Source: Linnemannia hyalina
Taxonomy: Eukaryota; Mortierellomycota; Mortierellomycetes; Mortierellales; Mortierellaceae
NCBI GenBank assembly: GCA_019671135.1
Contig: JAHRHY010000021.1
Span: 124,001-188,000, forward strand
Direction: 5' to 3'
Length of the DNA: 64,000 nucleotides
A program made the position numbers and the translations under genes. The notes below the pieces were generated by a model. It did no database searches. It was not told the DNA's origin and saw only the letters and a list, made by a program, of their open reading frames with translations. Positions 39,939 to 51,302 of the stretch are shown here, in pieces (position 1 is the first letter of the stretch; every line of letters starts with the position of its first letter).

Positions 39939-40826
39939 CTAAGGAGTATAGGACATGTTACGGAAGCAACTGACGGGCTTCCGTCCATCCGTCGGCATCT
40001 CAAACTTGCCCGCCCACTGGTCTTCATTATTATGCGTCCAAGAGTTCATCGCCAACTTGAACTCTGTCGTTGCCGGGTCAGCAACTTCGACATCTGAGCG
40101 CTCATAAACCTTTCTTCCATCCACATGCCACGCAATAAAATCGCGTCTCCATTCAATCGCATACGTATGCCAATCCTGGGCCGCGTCAAACCCCAAATCA
40201 ATCTTGACCGGGTGCTGGTCCTTCCCTTTCCAAACGTTGACCCAACAGACGGTCGAGACTCGTCCTGTCAATTCGATATCGATCTCGTTGATCCCGTTGG
40301 CGATAAGGAAGAAGGCCGTGACATGCCCTTTGATGTTGGTCGAGATCATATCACAAGAGTAAACCCCGTATCCAAGCCCCGTTTCCCTTGAGATGAGCTC
40401 TCCACCCGAGAACGGTTTGACGGAAGATAGAGTACCGATGGAGATTTGGGCGCCGTCGGGGGTAAAGACGACCGAGTCGCGGATGTAGTTGGATGACCAG
40501 CGGTCAGGACCCTTTTCGTGTGGGATGATGAATTTCGCGGCGAGGGCGGATGCCGAAGAAACTGAGTCGTCGGAAGGAGGGATTGAGAGGGATTCGAAAA
40601 ATGGGGCGCGGTCGCTTTTTGGTTGAGGAGGGTAGTTGCCGCCGCTGGAGAAGGGTGTTTGTTGTTGGCCTTGACCTTGGTTGCGGTTTTGACCTTGTAG
40701 TGGGGGCGGGGGTGGGGGTTGTTGTTGTTGTGCGAAGGGGTCGAGGTTTTCGGACGAGTTGATGGCGTTGGGGTTGGTGTCCTTGTGGTTGTCATGACCA
40801 CTGTTGCTGCTGTGTTTGTTTCCCAT
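39939..40826 (-). CDS. GH16-like glucanase/transglycosylase domain protein without signal peptide
   Basis: Single exon, 295 residues. The C-terminal 200 residues are a concanavalin-type GH16 domain: GINEIDIELTGR holds the ExDxxE-type catalytic motif (E181, D183, E185), followed by DWHTYAIEWRRDFIAWHVDG and KLAMNSWTHNNEDQWAG. GH16 enzymes cut or re-join beta-glucans and are normally secreted or wall-bound. Here the N-terminus is MGNKHSSNSG with no hydrophobic signal, then a Gln/Pro-rich disordered region (30-70). MGNKHSS fits the N-myristoylation consensus (Gly2, Ser6). So either the true start lies in an unseen upstream exon or this is an intracellular, membrane-tethered GH16 protein. It is convergent with the trehalase gene (140 bp between stops). 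Confidence 0.8.
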   Translation of the reverse strand: MGNKHSSNSGHDNHKDTNPNAINSSENLDPFAQQQQPPPPPPLQGQNRNQGQGQQQTPFSSGGNYPPQPKSDRAPFFESLSIPPSDDSVSSASALAAKFIIPHEKGPDRWSSNYIRDSVVFTPDGAQISIGTLSSVKPFSGGELISRETGLGYGVYSCDMISTNIKGHVTAFFLIANGINEIDIELTGRVSTVCWVNVWKGKDQHPVKIDLGFDAAQDWHTYAIEWRRDFIAWHVDGRKVYERSDVEVADPATTEFKLAMNSWTHNNEDQWAGKFEMPTDGRKPVSCFRNMSYTP

Positions 40827-43230
40827 GGTTGCTTATTTGGTGCGGCGGTGTTCAAATGTCAATGGTATGGGTGAGAATGTAACGAAAAAAGGATGTGGGA
40901 ACTTTTTTTAAAAAAAGGAGTTAGCGAGCGCGGAAAAAATTTCAACCTTGACAGCGAACAGCATGACGACAGAGAGGGTCAATGAGCGGCTTTTATGAGT
41001 AGAATTTGCAAGGTTTCAAGAGTTCATTCCTGCTTTGAAGCAGGTTGCGTGAGGGATTGGTATGATCTGCTACTGGCTGGATTTCACGGGTGAAATGGGT
41101 GTTAAGTTGCGATGAGGCGGAAAAAAGATGGGACCACCAACGAACAGATTCACGTCATCATCGAGCTCCTTTGTTGGCGTTCGCGTCGGAGTCGTGTTTA
41201 TCTAGCTATTCGCCGCGTTCGATAATTTTCCAATGTCAGTCAGTCAGTCAAGAACAATCTTTACCGACTAAAGAAGGAGCGGGTCCCAGGCTGATGTGAA
41301 ACAAAAAATATTGCATTGGTCGCAGAGGTGTGGGCGACTACGCTTTACTAGGGCTTGGGTCCACGTTCAACAATAATACTTTCCCTCTCATGTTTGTGAG
41401 CTCCGTAGCAGAGTGCGTAGTTCAGCTCATGCCGCCAAGACCTCTTGTTTGTCTGGAAATGAAAAGGAGCCCATCTCTCAGACAGAATAAGAGGAACACA
41501 CGTTTTTTTTTTTGTCATGTATCTTGCCCGGTATGCGGTTAAGTACCATTGACCTGGTTGCATAGTCTAGCGAAGAATAGATCGGTGGAGAATCTTGCTA
41601 CACTACGAATGGTATGGTGGTGTGGATTGCTCCATCAAGAAAACGAAGAGGATAGGATGCTTGATTGGTCTGTTTTCCCACAACTCTCTTCCTCTCCTTG
41701 AACCAAGCAAGTGAAAAGCGGGATTAGGGTTCATTGCATTATGGATTGCTGCAAATAAACACGAGCGGTAACAACATGAGTTCTTGGTTTCGGCAGAGGA
41801 CTATGAGAAACGTGGGTTGATGGATGACAAGAAGAGGAGGTGTGCGGAGAGGTTGATGAAAAGTAAGGGGGAAAGGTAAGATAGACAAAAGAGGGGGGGG
41901 GACCCTGGCTTGTTGCGGTGGGCGTAAAGCTGGAAGAAAAGGGTGACGAGGCGGAACGTGTAGAACGAAACAAAGAAAGGAGTCAGAGAAGCGGAACGAA
42001 ACGAAAGCAAGAGAAGGATGAGAGCAAGGAAAAGAGGGAGAAGGAAGGCCAGGTGGACTTTACAGCATCCCTCAGAAAACAGAACATGGCGACCAACGGA
42101 CTGAACAGGCAATAGGCGATTGATTGTAGACTTTGTTGACAAACTGGGATCAACAAGAGCAAGAGAGGAAAGAGATAAAGTTTGAGGTTGAGAGCACCAG
42201 AAAGGAAAACGGACAAAAGAGGGACAGAGCCATGCGCGCGCCGTAAAGGACAGCCAATACATAAAAGAAAGAAAAGGGACACATGGGCACAAGAAGGATT
42301 GGTGCTAGACTCCTTTTTTTTCATTTTCATCTATTCATACAAGCAACTGTGTTCGACCGTTTACCAGGCAAAAGGGTCGGATTGGGATATGTATGAGCGA
42401 GTTCTGTTGATATACCTAAGCATAGAAAGAAGGAGAACGGATGGGGAAGTGTTCTATGGTCAAGGAGGAGGGAGCGTGTAATGGACGACCACCAATGGGT
42501 TACGACCAAGAGAAGCCAGGCAGTGCAGTAAAAAGAAGTGCCTGTAGAAAATAGCAGAGAGAAGAGGGAAGAGGGAAGAGGGAAGAGAGAAGAAGAGGCG
42601 TAAAGGAGGAGGAGGAACAAGTACAACCACACGCTATTTTTAGGTCTGTTCAAACGGTTGAAGAAAAGGAACAGAGCAGGGCACACCGCCTCCGAGTGGT
42701 CTGCCATGTTTGTCTAGGTGCGTGTGTGCGTGTGTGAGTGTGAGCATCCTCTTCCATCTTTCTTTGCTGGCTGAACAACGACTGAACACTGATTGAACAT
42801 GTCTCGCCCCCACTGTGACCAACGATGAATATTATTAGCTACGAATATCAGCAACAGCTATGATTATCCGTAATGAACAATACCTTTTGTGGTTGAAGAA
42901 TAAAAAAGGAAAAGGAACCCCTATGACCCTTGACAAAGCCATGCGATCACCATGGATAATCTAATGTCTTGTGTGTGTGTGTGTGTGTGTGTATGAGTGC
43001 CTCGTCTTCTGGGCCCTGAATAACAACACAAGAACGACGCCATCTATCTTGAACTCTCTCCTGTGTGTGTATGTGTACAGTACCTTATTTCTTTTCTTGT
43101 CTCTTCTTTTTTTGTTTTCTTTTTCCGCTTTGCTCTTCTCCTTGCCCCCTTCCCTTCCTTCCCCTCGTCATCTTCCTCAACACCTTATCATCTGCACGCT
43201 AACGATCTTCTTTACAACAACGACGACAAG
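40827..43230. other. 2.4-kb gene-free divergent region
   Basis: Between the divergent GH16 and O-fucosyltransferase starts. Mostly purine-rich on the plus strand between about 41.8 and 42.6 kb. Contains a GTCA tetranucleotide run near 41235, a GGGAAGA run near 42560-42589 and (GT)11 at 42971-42992. No gene or RNA recognised. Confidence 0.5.
42971..42992. repeat. (GT)11 microsatellite
   Basis: Eleven GT units about 240 bp upstream of the O-fucosyltransferase start, in the presumed promoter/leader. Confidence 0.9.
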
Positions 43231-44794
43231 ATGCTGCATTCTAAAAAGCTGATTCTCAGCTTCGTCATCGCCGCAAATCTCATCGTGGCGCTCCTCTACC
43301 TCTACTTCGACTCCCTCTCGTCATCACACAACAGGAACTCTGCCGCCTCAAGGCACCAGAACCAGCAACAACAACGCCCACCACCATACGAACAACAGCA
43401 CGGACTGCCTCAAGTCGGGAAGGGTCTCGTTCCACGTCCAACCTTCAACCCCAACGAGCGGTACCTGGCCTACCTGCCCCACTCGGGTTTCCACAACCAG
43501 CGCATCACCCTCGAGAACGCCCTCCTCCTGGCCAACTACCTCAACCGCACTCTCCTGGTTCCACCAGTCTTCTTGGGACCCGCAACTGAGTGGCGTACCT
43601 TTGACATCCTTCTCCGTCGAATCCTTCTCCAGACCAAGCGCGGACTCGACCACTGTGGACGAATTGGCAAGGGTGACCCTCTCCCCGCAGAGTGTCTCAA
43701 CTACTACTCCTGGACGACCGTCGAGTGGGACTTTTTCTACGACATGGAAAAGATCAACAAGGTGCAGCCTTGGAAGTACAGACCCGACCACTCGTTTGCC
43801 TGGATGGAGGCTCACCTCGGAATCGATCGCAACAAGGACGTCCATATCGTTTACGACGAGGTCCACTACGACTACCAGATCTACGACAACCCCGAAAGCA
43901 CCTACCCCCTCGACGGCGGCCGCTATTCTCGCAAGCTGGAACTCAAGGAGCTCTCGGACAGGACGGAGCGGGTACTTCACATGGGATCGCTCTTTGCAAC
44001 AGGAAGAGTCCGCGCCGAGCTGCCAGAGCACAAGGCCTTCCAGCAGTACCTAAGACGGTCCATGATTCTTTCGACCCCAGTCCTCACAAGCACCTCAAAC
44101 ACCATCGTGGACAAACTGGGAGGTCTCGGAACCTTTGTTGGTCTTCATCTGCGTGTAGGGGATGGCATGTTTGTCCAGCCAGCCCCCGATAACATTGAAA
44201 ACATGTTCAAGAGCCTAGTCAACATTACCGGCATCACCCCCATCCCCAACTATCAGGCATCGCCCGCCTCGACCCCTGGCGACAGTGCCGCTGCAGGCAA
44301 CAACAACAATAAGAACAGATCTGGACCCGAGCGATTGGATGATGTTCAGTGCAGGGCCCGTAAGAACGAAGGTGGACGATACACGACCATCTACATTGCG
44401 ACCGACGGTGTCTATCCTCGCCGAAACATTCTCTTCCGCAAGCTGTTCGACCACTTCCCCTGCATCTTTACTCTGGACGACTTTTCGGATCACTTGGCCG
44501 AGCTCAAGGACAAGAAGAACTATGACGGCGTTGGACTGAGCAAGGATCTTATCCCCATGGTCGACGCCGTTGTCTCTGCCAAGGGCAGCCACTTCTTCGG
44601 CACCCCCAAGAGCACCTTTTCGTAAGTCGTGGTTTCTTTGTTCCTTTTTATTAATGTGCTGATGCGATGGAGACGGAACGAAGTTGTTAACACTCACCCA
44701 ATTGTACCGTTTTTTTCTCTGTCGTAGAACATACGTGTCAAAGCAGTTGCACCCTGCATTCGTAGAAAGCCTTACACCACCCACTCAAGCCTAA
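43231..44794 (+). CDS. GDP-fucose protein O-fucosyltransferase-like, type II membrane protein
   Basis: Exons 43231-44621 and 44728-44794, 485 residues. The ATG at 43231 is chosen because it begins a signal anchor (SKKLILSFVIAANLIVALLY, about 5-25) after a Lys-rich start; the longer frame upstream is pyrimidine-rich leader. A Gln/His-rich stem follows. The catalytic part begins RYLAYLPHSGFHNQRITLEN, contains LLVPPVFLGPATEWRTF and the donor-site motif VGLHLRVGDGMF (Arg in HLRxGD), then TIYIATDGVYPRRNILFRKL and LIPMVDAVVSAKGSHFFGTP. This is the O-fucosyltransferase superfamily pattern, acting in ER or Golgi on secreted proteins. The 3' exon encodes only TYVSKQLHPAFVESLTPPTQ-A. Acceptor substrate unknown. 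An Asn-run insert lies between motifs (about 44280-44320). Confidence 0.85.
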
Positions 44795-45862
44795 GATGGC
44801 GATACAGGATAATTATCTACTCTCACTTTTCTTTTCTCAATTGGCGCTGGTTCAAGTCATGTATCTTCTTTTCGCTTTTGCCCTGCCGATTTTCTTTTTT
44901 TTTCTTTTTCTTGCAACCCTTTGTACTAATACCCTTGATGCTGTTGGGCTAAAGCGCACGTCCTTTTCAGACTTCTTTCTAAATCTAACGATCATTTTAA
45001 AAAACCTTTCATCCTTGTAATCTACACTCTTTCGCTCTCTCACACACTCGTAAAAATGCGGCATTTCGCCCCTATCACAACCAGAAAATAAAGATACACA
45101 AAACAAAAACAAACAGAGGTCTTCGCCCATACGTATTATTCGTTTCTTTAACCCCTCATCAATCGTACGGTCAAGACAGACCTTTTGTTTGTTATTTGAG
45201 ACAAGGGGGAGGGTTATCGTTGTTGCATGGTTGGAGCATTGGAACTTTCCACAATGCCACGTGTACCGTTGACTTTTACGCAGCGTTTGAAGGGCAAAAT
45301 GCGTTTCTCCTTTTTTGCACTTTGAACGCCCAACATACTAAGGCCATGGACTTGAACGACCCAACACGCAAAAGCAAGACGCTTAAATGAGTTGAACTCT
45401 CCATAGAGAAACGCAAAGGCACTCAATTACATTCGCAGGGAAAGGTATTTTACTCGGTTCTACTCACACACAAATACATGAATTACTTATTTTCGAAGGG
45501 CGCTTTGACCCGATCGCACCTCACAAACACGGCATTCAGCCTGTGCGATATGAAAAGGCGCCAAAAGATGATAATTAAGCATACTCGCCGAGGCATGTTA
45601 GTATCCAAAAAAATAATTAAACCCCCATTCAGTTTTTCTTTCCTGTTCTTGGGCTAAAGCTGGCGCCATCAAGTCTGTCCAACAAAGAAACAATAGTAGA
45701 CACCGAGTCGTCGATAGATGTTACAAGACCGTTTTTATTCTTGCTCCCAGCGCATTGGCAATACATTTATTAACCGCAATTAAGAAACGGCACATAGCTC
45801 TAGTTCACCCTTCTCCTTCTGAGCCAAAAAAAAAAAAAAAAAAAAAAAACCATGCCACCCTA
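44795..45862. other. convergent spacer between O-fucosyltransferase and small secreted protein
   Basis: About 1.07 kb between two stop codons, no gene seen. Ends in an A24 tract (45826-45849), which is a T run downstream of the minus-strand gene's stop. Confidence 0.5.
45826..45849. repeat. A24 homopolymer
   Basis: Uninterrupted run of 24 A on the plus strand, 13 bp past the stop of the minus-strand secreted protein gene. On that gene's sense strand it is a T run, so it is not a retroposed poly(A) tail of that gene. Confidence 0.9.
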
Positions 45863-46411
45863 TCACTTCACTACCTCAAACAACCATCCTTGATTTGTTG
45901 AAGAGAGCTTACTCACATCCTTCAGAGTCACTCTTCCATCCTTTTCCTGATCTGAATCATCCTCGTCGGGGGATTTGATCGCATATGCCTTTTCCTGATG
46001 ACCCATCACTGGAGACTCGATAATGTAGTACCCAACAGTCTCAGTCGCGTCCAGAAACCAGACCTGGTATTCCTGTTGCATCCTGACGGGCTCACCATTT
46101 CTGTACGGGTTACGCCCGGTGTCCTTGCTGTGGTCCAGTGACAGGAACAAGTTCGACTTTCGGTTCTGGATTGAAAACATGTTCGGGTTGGATGCAGTCT
46201 TGTTCTGTACGACAGTCCATTGGGCGCTACGAGAAGAGGTAGCTGTGGTGTCACGACTGAACTCGACCAGGCCTCCAAGGGTGGCCTTGTTGTCAACGAG
46301 ATATGATCCTTGTGAGCTCCGGATGGTGTATTTGCCGTTAGAGAGGCGACTGGCTGCGACGCAGGTGAGGATTGCAAGGGAGAGAATGGACAAGATCGTG
46401 GGGTACTTCAT
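45863..46411 (-). CDS. small secreted protein, beta-trefoil-like
   Basis: Single exon, 182 residues. Signal peptide PTILSILSLAILTCVAAS, then LSNGKYTIRSSQGSYLVDNK, SAQWTVVQNKTASNPNMFSI, QNRKSNLFLSLDHS and GYYIIESPV. The repeating GxYxI...W.V...YxI rhythm suggests a beta-trefoil, as in fungal lectin-like or mycocypin-type protease-inhibitor folds; I cannot choose between them. One N-glycosylation site (NKT). No catalytic motif. Probably exported. The gene is convergent with the O-fucosyltransferase. Confidence 0.65.
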   Translation of the reverse strand: MKYPTILSILSLAILTCVAASRLSNGKYTIRSSQGSYLVDNKATLGGLVEFSRDTTATSSRSAQWTVVQNKTASNPNMFSIQNRKSNLFLSLDHSKDTGRNPYRNGEPVRMQQEYQVWFLDATETVGYYIIESPVMGHQEKAYAIKSPDEDDSDQEKDGRVTLKDVSKLSSTNQGWLFEVVK

Positions 46412-47173
46412 TTTGATGGATTGCTATTAAACAAGCGCATAGACAAAAGATTAGAAAAAGGAGACGAGAGCACAGTAGAACTTATCACTTTTGTGCACGC
46501 ATTCGTCGTTATGCAAAGCCTCGGTAATAAGCAAGTGCTGGCGTCGTACCTTGGCTGTTGTTGTTGTAGCTGAGGTGGAGTTGTTGCGTGAGAAGGAGTA
46601 AGAGATAGTAATAGTGAAAAGAGAAAAGAAAAGTAAGAAAGGATGCGATGTCCATGATCCAAGCTCCTGAAATAAGGCAGAATCGAAATTAAGGGGGACG
46701 ACACAGTCCACACCAGAATGCTATGTTTACTCGTCGTATGGATGACAAGGCGACCCTGTCTGCCTGCTCATTGCCGGTCCTTGTGAGGTCACACAGCAAC
46801 AAGCACCACCATGATGGAAAGCAACCATTCAGGGACTAATAGCGCAAAAGAAATGGCTAGGGAACAAAGGAAACGCAGTAACAAACGTTTGCTCACATTT
46901 TTGATCTCGCCACCAAAAACCTGTGAGCGCTTTTTTATTTTGTCAAGAAGAGCGAAGGTGTGTCGAAGAGAAAAAGGCCAGTGGTATCAGATAGCCTTCA
47001 TACATGGTCATCCATGTCGCCGACTTCAAGTCCGTTGCGTTCGTTGGCATCTCGCTTCCTTCTGGCATGGTCCTCTTGAACTTCTTTTAGCCGCTTGCCA
47101 ATCCCCTCCACTAATTCCAATAATGAGATATTTAGAAAGGGCTTATTAGCACAAAGTCCGGTACTCGTTCCTG
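46412..47173. other. spacer, no gene seen
   Basis: Promoter of the secreted protein gene and 3' flank of the LYR gene (both minus). The plus-strand frame at 46811-47149 has no recognisable features. Confidence 0.5.
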
Positions 47174-48194
47174 TCATGTTGTTTGCATTGTTCGCATGCC
47201 CGATGTTGTTTGCTTACCATATCCGGTGTCGTCGACACCTAGCAGCTTTGTAAACTGCTCCTCAATCTGCATCATCCTCTGGAGTTCTTCCAATTGCTTC
47301 CACTCGTTCACCCGCCTCACCGAGGCCTGAACACGACCCTTTAGCATCATGCTAATCCACTCTGGCTGAGTTCCTCCTCTGATCCTAGGAAACTTGGATC
47401 CCTCAGAAGTCTTGACCTCGGTCAGGAACACGCCTCCAAAGTTCTTGTAGAGACCTCGTTTGTTTTTGAGTTGGCGTGGGTACTTGTGAGGAGGGTAATA
47501 GTCCAGTTCTGGGGGGAAGGTGAAGAGAGATGGGTGGAGGGTGATCTTGTAGAAGGGGTGTTGGTCGCGTTCAATGGAGGATTGAGTGCGGACGTCCCAG
47601 ACCTGTTCCTGAGCGCGTTTCAATCGTTTGTACCGATCCCGTTGGGTTGTTGACTTGGGATCCCAATTGATAAGGTCACTCAACTATGTCAGGTCAATTG
47701 GTCGAAGGGTACGTTGGAGTGAGTATTGTCATTACCAGAGAAAGACAGCTCTTCCCGAGATCCTCGTTGACAGTGTTTGCTCAATTGACAATAAACTTTA
47801 CATGATCGATAACCTCTTTCAGACGTCCACATCTTCCATGAACAAGATCCTTCAACTCCTTCCTGACTTCTTGATCGCCATCCCTCGCTCTCCTCAGCTT
47901 CTTCAATGTCTCCTCCGCCTCGCGTAGATAGCCAGCAGTGATCCTGGCACTGGTACAATATCGGTTGGATCGGAATTCATCCCGAATCATTTGGAAGAGA
48001 TAGCTCCGCTGGAGGCGAGGCAAGGGGTCACTGGAACCTGGGGGACCAGCACCTTTATGCTGAATGGGTATCCGGCGAGGGCCGGGTTGGTGAACACAGT
48101 TGTGTGGTAACGAGAAGGTTGACTTTAGGAGGACTCTGTATAGACCCAAGGTTGGGATTCGGTGCGCTGGGTGTTTCCAGAATGGAGTCGCCAT
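47174..48194 (-). CDS. LYR-motif (Complex1_LYR / Cup1-like) mitochondrial protein
   Basis: Exons 48194-47802 and 47683-47174, 300 residues. LYR sits near the N-terminus (PTLGLYRVLLKSTFSLPHN), and the downstream helix has the typical Phe partner in YLFQMIRDEFRSNRYCTSA. Two coiled helices follow (LREAEETLKKLRRARDGDQE). The C-terminal half is basic, with FPPELDYYPPHKYPRQLKNK and KFPRIRGGTQPEWISMML. LYR proteins bind the mitochondrial acyl carrier protein and act in assembly of respiratory complexes, ribosomes or Fe-S clusters. The long extension is like fungal Cup1-like-N proteins of unknown client. The intron donor is GTAAAG and acceptor TAG, phase 0. The gene is divergent from dynactin subunit 6, 486 bp between starts. 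Confidence 0.75.
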
Positions 48195-48680
48195 TGTGGC
48201 AAGGATCTGATTGTGTTATCCGAGTTCCAGTTGCTGCTGCGAAGGAGTTGAATGTGTTTTTTTTGGCCCTTGTTGGCTTCCTGACTTCGCTCGGGTTATT
48301 CCTGTAGACGGTCGATGAGAACGAGTGGTGGCCTTGAAGAGCTGATTCGTCGCATGGTTGCCAGCTTTTTACTTATGTTGGGAGCGTGAAATAAAAAAGG
48401 CAAAAGTGAGGGCCGAAGTGTGACATGAGGCATTTCAGTCTAGCCCTTAACTGACGAGAGCGGAGCATCCACGCGACACACTCAGGCCAACCTTGAACAC
48501 CTTCATCACCAACCCAACGACACATCTTCTAGAGACTACAGGAAATCCTCTCTGTCATCAACACAAGCCGACGCTCAGCTGGATAAAGAACCCGACTCCG
48601 ACTATCAAGTTTCAAAACAAACAAGAACAACACATAACCCCTCTCGCCAGCATCACACAAAGCCAAGTTTTTTATTCAAG
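48195..48680. promoter_or_regulatory. shared divergent promoter region, LYR gene / DCTN6
   Basis: 486 bp between the two start codons must hold both promoters. No element could be called reliably; the part next to DCTN6 is rich in A and C on the plus strand, as in fungal 5' leaders. Confidence 0.4.
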
Positions 48681-49986
48681 ATGATGTCCAGGTAACTACC
48701 ACACAGCCAAAGCCCATGGAGTCAGGAAGCAAAGGGCCGAGAATGGCCATGGCAACAGCGGGAGCCGGGAACACATAGACTAAGAACTTCCCGTTCATTT
48801 TAACCCAATATTAGACCTAAATTGACGATCAGCACCAGGGCTCTGGTCTGTCAAGACAATGACCTTCGAGGCGAGATATACGTCGGTAGGCAGACTTGAA
48901 AGCTTCTACTCCACTCTGCTGTCGTTTTGTTCATATGGTGTCAATGCTTACACGCTTTTCCTCACTGTTCCTCAACCAATTAGGTGCCGGTAAGGAGCTC
49001 AGCATTGTTTATAGGAAGCAGCAGCACGCAGGATGATAAAAGGAGCATGTAAGAAGCAAAGTCAAGAGACTAATGCAAGTTCCTCTCCGTCCATTTTTCG
49101 TTCTTCGTCGATTACTTTCAGGCACGGTGCTTCACCCCCAATGCAGAGTATGGGCCACAGGAGGAGCCATCATGTTTGGGAGCGGCAACATTGTCGAGGA
49201 GAATGCTGTCATCATCAACAGGTAGACAGTTCAAACCCTGTTGGGTGCTCCGATGTTGCCATGGATGCACAGTCAAAGGAGACATATACAATGTTAGAAC
49301 CGGTGCTGACTCTTGTTTTGTCCGTTGTTCATTGATACTGAAATAGGGGACCGGAGGCACTGATCATTGGTGACAACAACGTCTTTGAGGTTGGAAGTGG
49401 TAAGCCAACGAGGATTGTCGCGACATTTAATTAATTTGGCCCAACTCCAAGTCTGCATGTGCTGACTAGACTTCATTCAACTCTATCAACAATAGTTATG
49501 GAGGGCATGAAGATTGGCAACAGGAACACGCTGGAAGTCAAAGGTAACGACAGGGTAGTTCCAGCCTCCTCCCTTCATATCGTGAAATCGTTGCTAATTC
49601 GCACGCTAATCCTAACCATGCAATCTTGTGACATTTTTCATGCTACTTTTCAAATAGCACATGTCAAATCCGGGACATGGCTTGGTGATGAGTGTGTGAT
49701 TGGGACAGTGTGTGCGACGAATGAGAACGAGATATTGCCCGACAGGACGGTGATCTATGGTTCTCGTGGTGACCGTCGCATCTTTACAGGAAGTCGCGCC
49801 GTAAGTTTTTCAAGTAAAGAGCCATGGATGCTATCCATGTCTTGCGCAAAGATGAGTTGAAACTAACCAATGGTATTCATGTTGTTTCTGGACTGATGAT
49901 AGAACCAGGCAGCGGTGCATTCAAAGCATTTGGAGTACTTAATGCAGTTTTTACCAAAGTACAACCACGCGCGGTCATCGTCTTAG
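48681..49986 (+). CDS. dynactin subunit 6 (p27), left-handed beta-helix
   Basis: Eight exons: 48681-48691, 48833-48885, 48984-48989, 49122-49221, 49347-49399, 49497-49544, 49658-49800, 49903-49986, giving 165 residues (animal p27 is about 190). The product starts MMSSTRALVCQDNDLRGEIY, then VGAGTVLHPQCRVWATGG, IMFGSGNIVEENAVIIN, ALIIGDNNVFEVGS and MKIGNRNTLEVKAHVKSGTW. These hexapeptide repeats form the left-handed helix of the dynactin pointed-end complex, which adapts dynein to cargo. It ends HLEYLMQFLPKYNHARSSS. All internal phases agree, and the Gly-Ala-Gly needed by the family is supplied by a six-nucleotide exon. Seven introns in a gene this short is the highest density here. Confidence 0.85.
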
Positions 49987-51302
49987 TCTTGCAGCTTCGT
50001 CAAAATAAACCAACTCGTTATCACTAGATTATCTGTCAGTGCAAATGCTGGTTACTATGGAGTGCTTGTGCAGGTTGGTGATGGTGGAGAGTTCTGCACT
50101 GTTTTTGTCGTCAAAGAGCCCTTGTCTCTTGGTCGTGTCTTTAGATTCTTTTCCCTCTCCACTTCAGGTTCCACCTCCTCCTCCTCCTCCTCCACAACCT
50201 TCAAAGACGCGCACTATAACACCCTTTTGATTTCCATCTCGTCGCTCATTCACTCCCAGCACTGCATCTGAGTTTGTGCATTCAGGTTTAACAACACCAC
50301 CGTTTCGTTAGAATGGGGTGTGAGTGTGAAGAAGAGATGGAAAAAGGATAAGAGGGGTGAGAAGAATGAGGGTGCAGTTGTTTTTCCATGAACCCGTACT
50401 TTTTCTTTCCTTGTGTCTCGTTTATGAACCCGTCATCCTACGTGAATATGATAAGAATAAGGAGGAGCCACGGCACCATGCAACTCGTATCCTGTTGAGC
50501 CTGCCATTTTTTTTATCTTCTCCGACCTGAAGGGTTAGAAAGTATCTCCATGCTCTGAGGGTTTTTAATTTTCAGTAGTGCGTTATTCAGATGGCAATGA
50601 ACGGACGGGTCAGACGGTGAAGTCGGCATCTTAGCGAAGCAAAAGGTTTGTCGTTGTCTGACGCTGTCGATTTCTTCCCCACAAACCAAACGAAGCAAGT
50701 CAGATTGATCGATTCTGATGCTACCCAGAGTGACACGGAGCTTTTTTTTTTTTTTTGTATGTCTACCTGAAACATTTTTTCTTCTGTCGTTTGTCGTTTG
50801 TTTGCGATGACAGAAGACTCGAAGACTCTTTTCATACCCTGCTTTTCTCTTCTCTTTTATTCTTTTGTCCAACTCTTTCACCCTTTTCCCCTCCTTCCAT
50901 CCTTAATTTGTTCGTTGTTGTCAACTTAATCTTGTACAAAACCGCAACCGCATCCACATACACACACCACCCGCACCCTCACACACCCACATACGCAAAC
51001 GACAACTTCTCAACGCGCCATTCTCGCATACATCCTAGGCAGCACTCTCCGCTCACAAGTGATATTCACTCCCTCGATATCCCTTCCTCGACTTGCACAT
51101 ACACAATCTCCACCTTCACGCATCACTCCCCAACTTCCTCTTCACCAACTTCCTCTTCACCAACTGATTTGTTAATTTATTATCACTCAATACTTTACTC
51201 GACAACCTCTCGTAACCGACCCTTTCCATACTTCGGTTCCTTTTACCGACACCTACACCCAACCAACAAAGAACTACCAACAGTGTCTTGCGCGTAAAGG
51301 AC
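49987..51302. other. spacer upstream of the giant repeat protein
   Basis: 3' flank of dynactin 6 and promoter/leader of the next gene. From about 50840 to 51290 the plus strand is C/T- and CA-rich, which opens a long frame (50755-51297) full of Ser, Thr and His; I read this as an untranslated leader. No RNA gene recognised. Confidence 0.5.

Noticed and set aside
45826..45849. A24 tract as the poly(A) tail of a retroposed gene
   Set aside because: The only adjacent gene is on the minus strand, has a T run in its sense direction, and shows no target duplication that I could find.
50755..51297. 180-codon plus-strand frame before the giant gene
   Set aside because: Its content is CA- and TC-rich low complexity, without domains; more likely promoter and leader.
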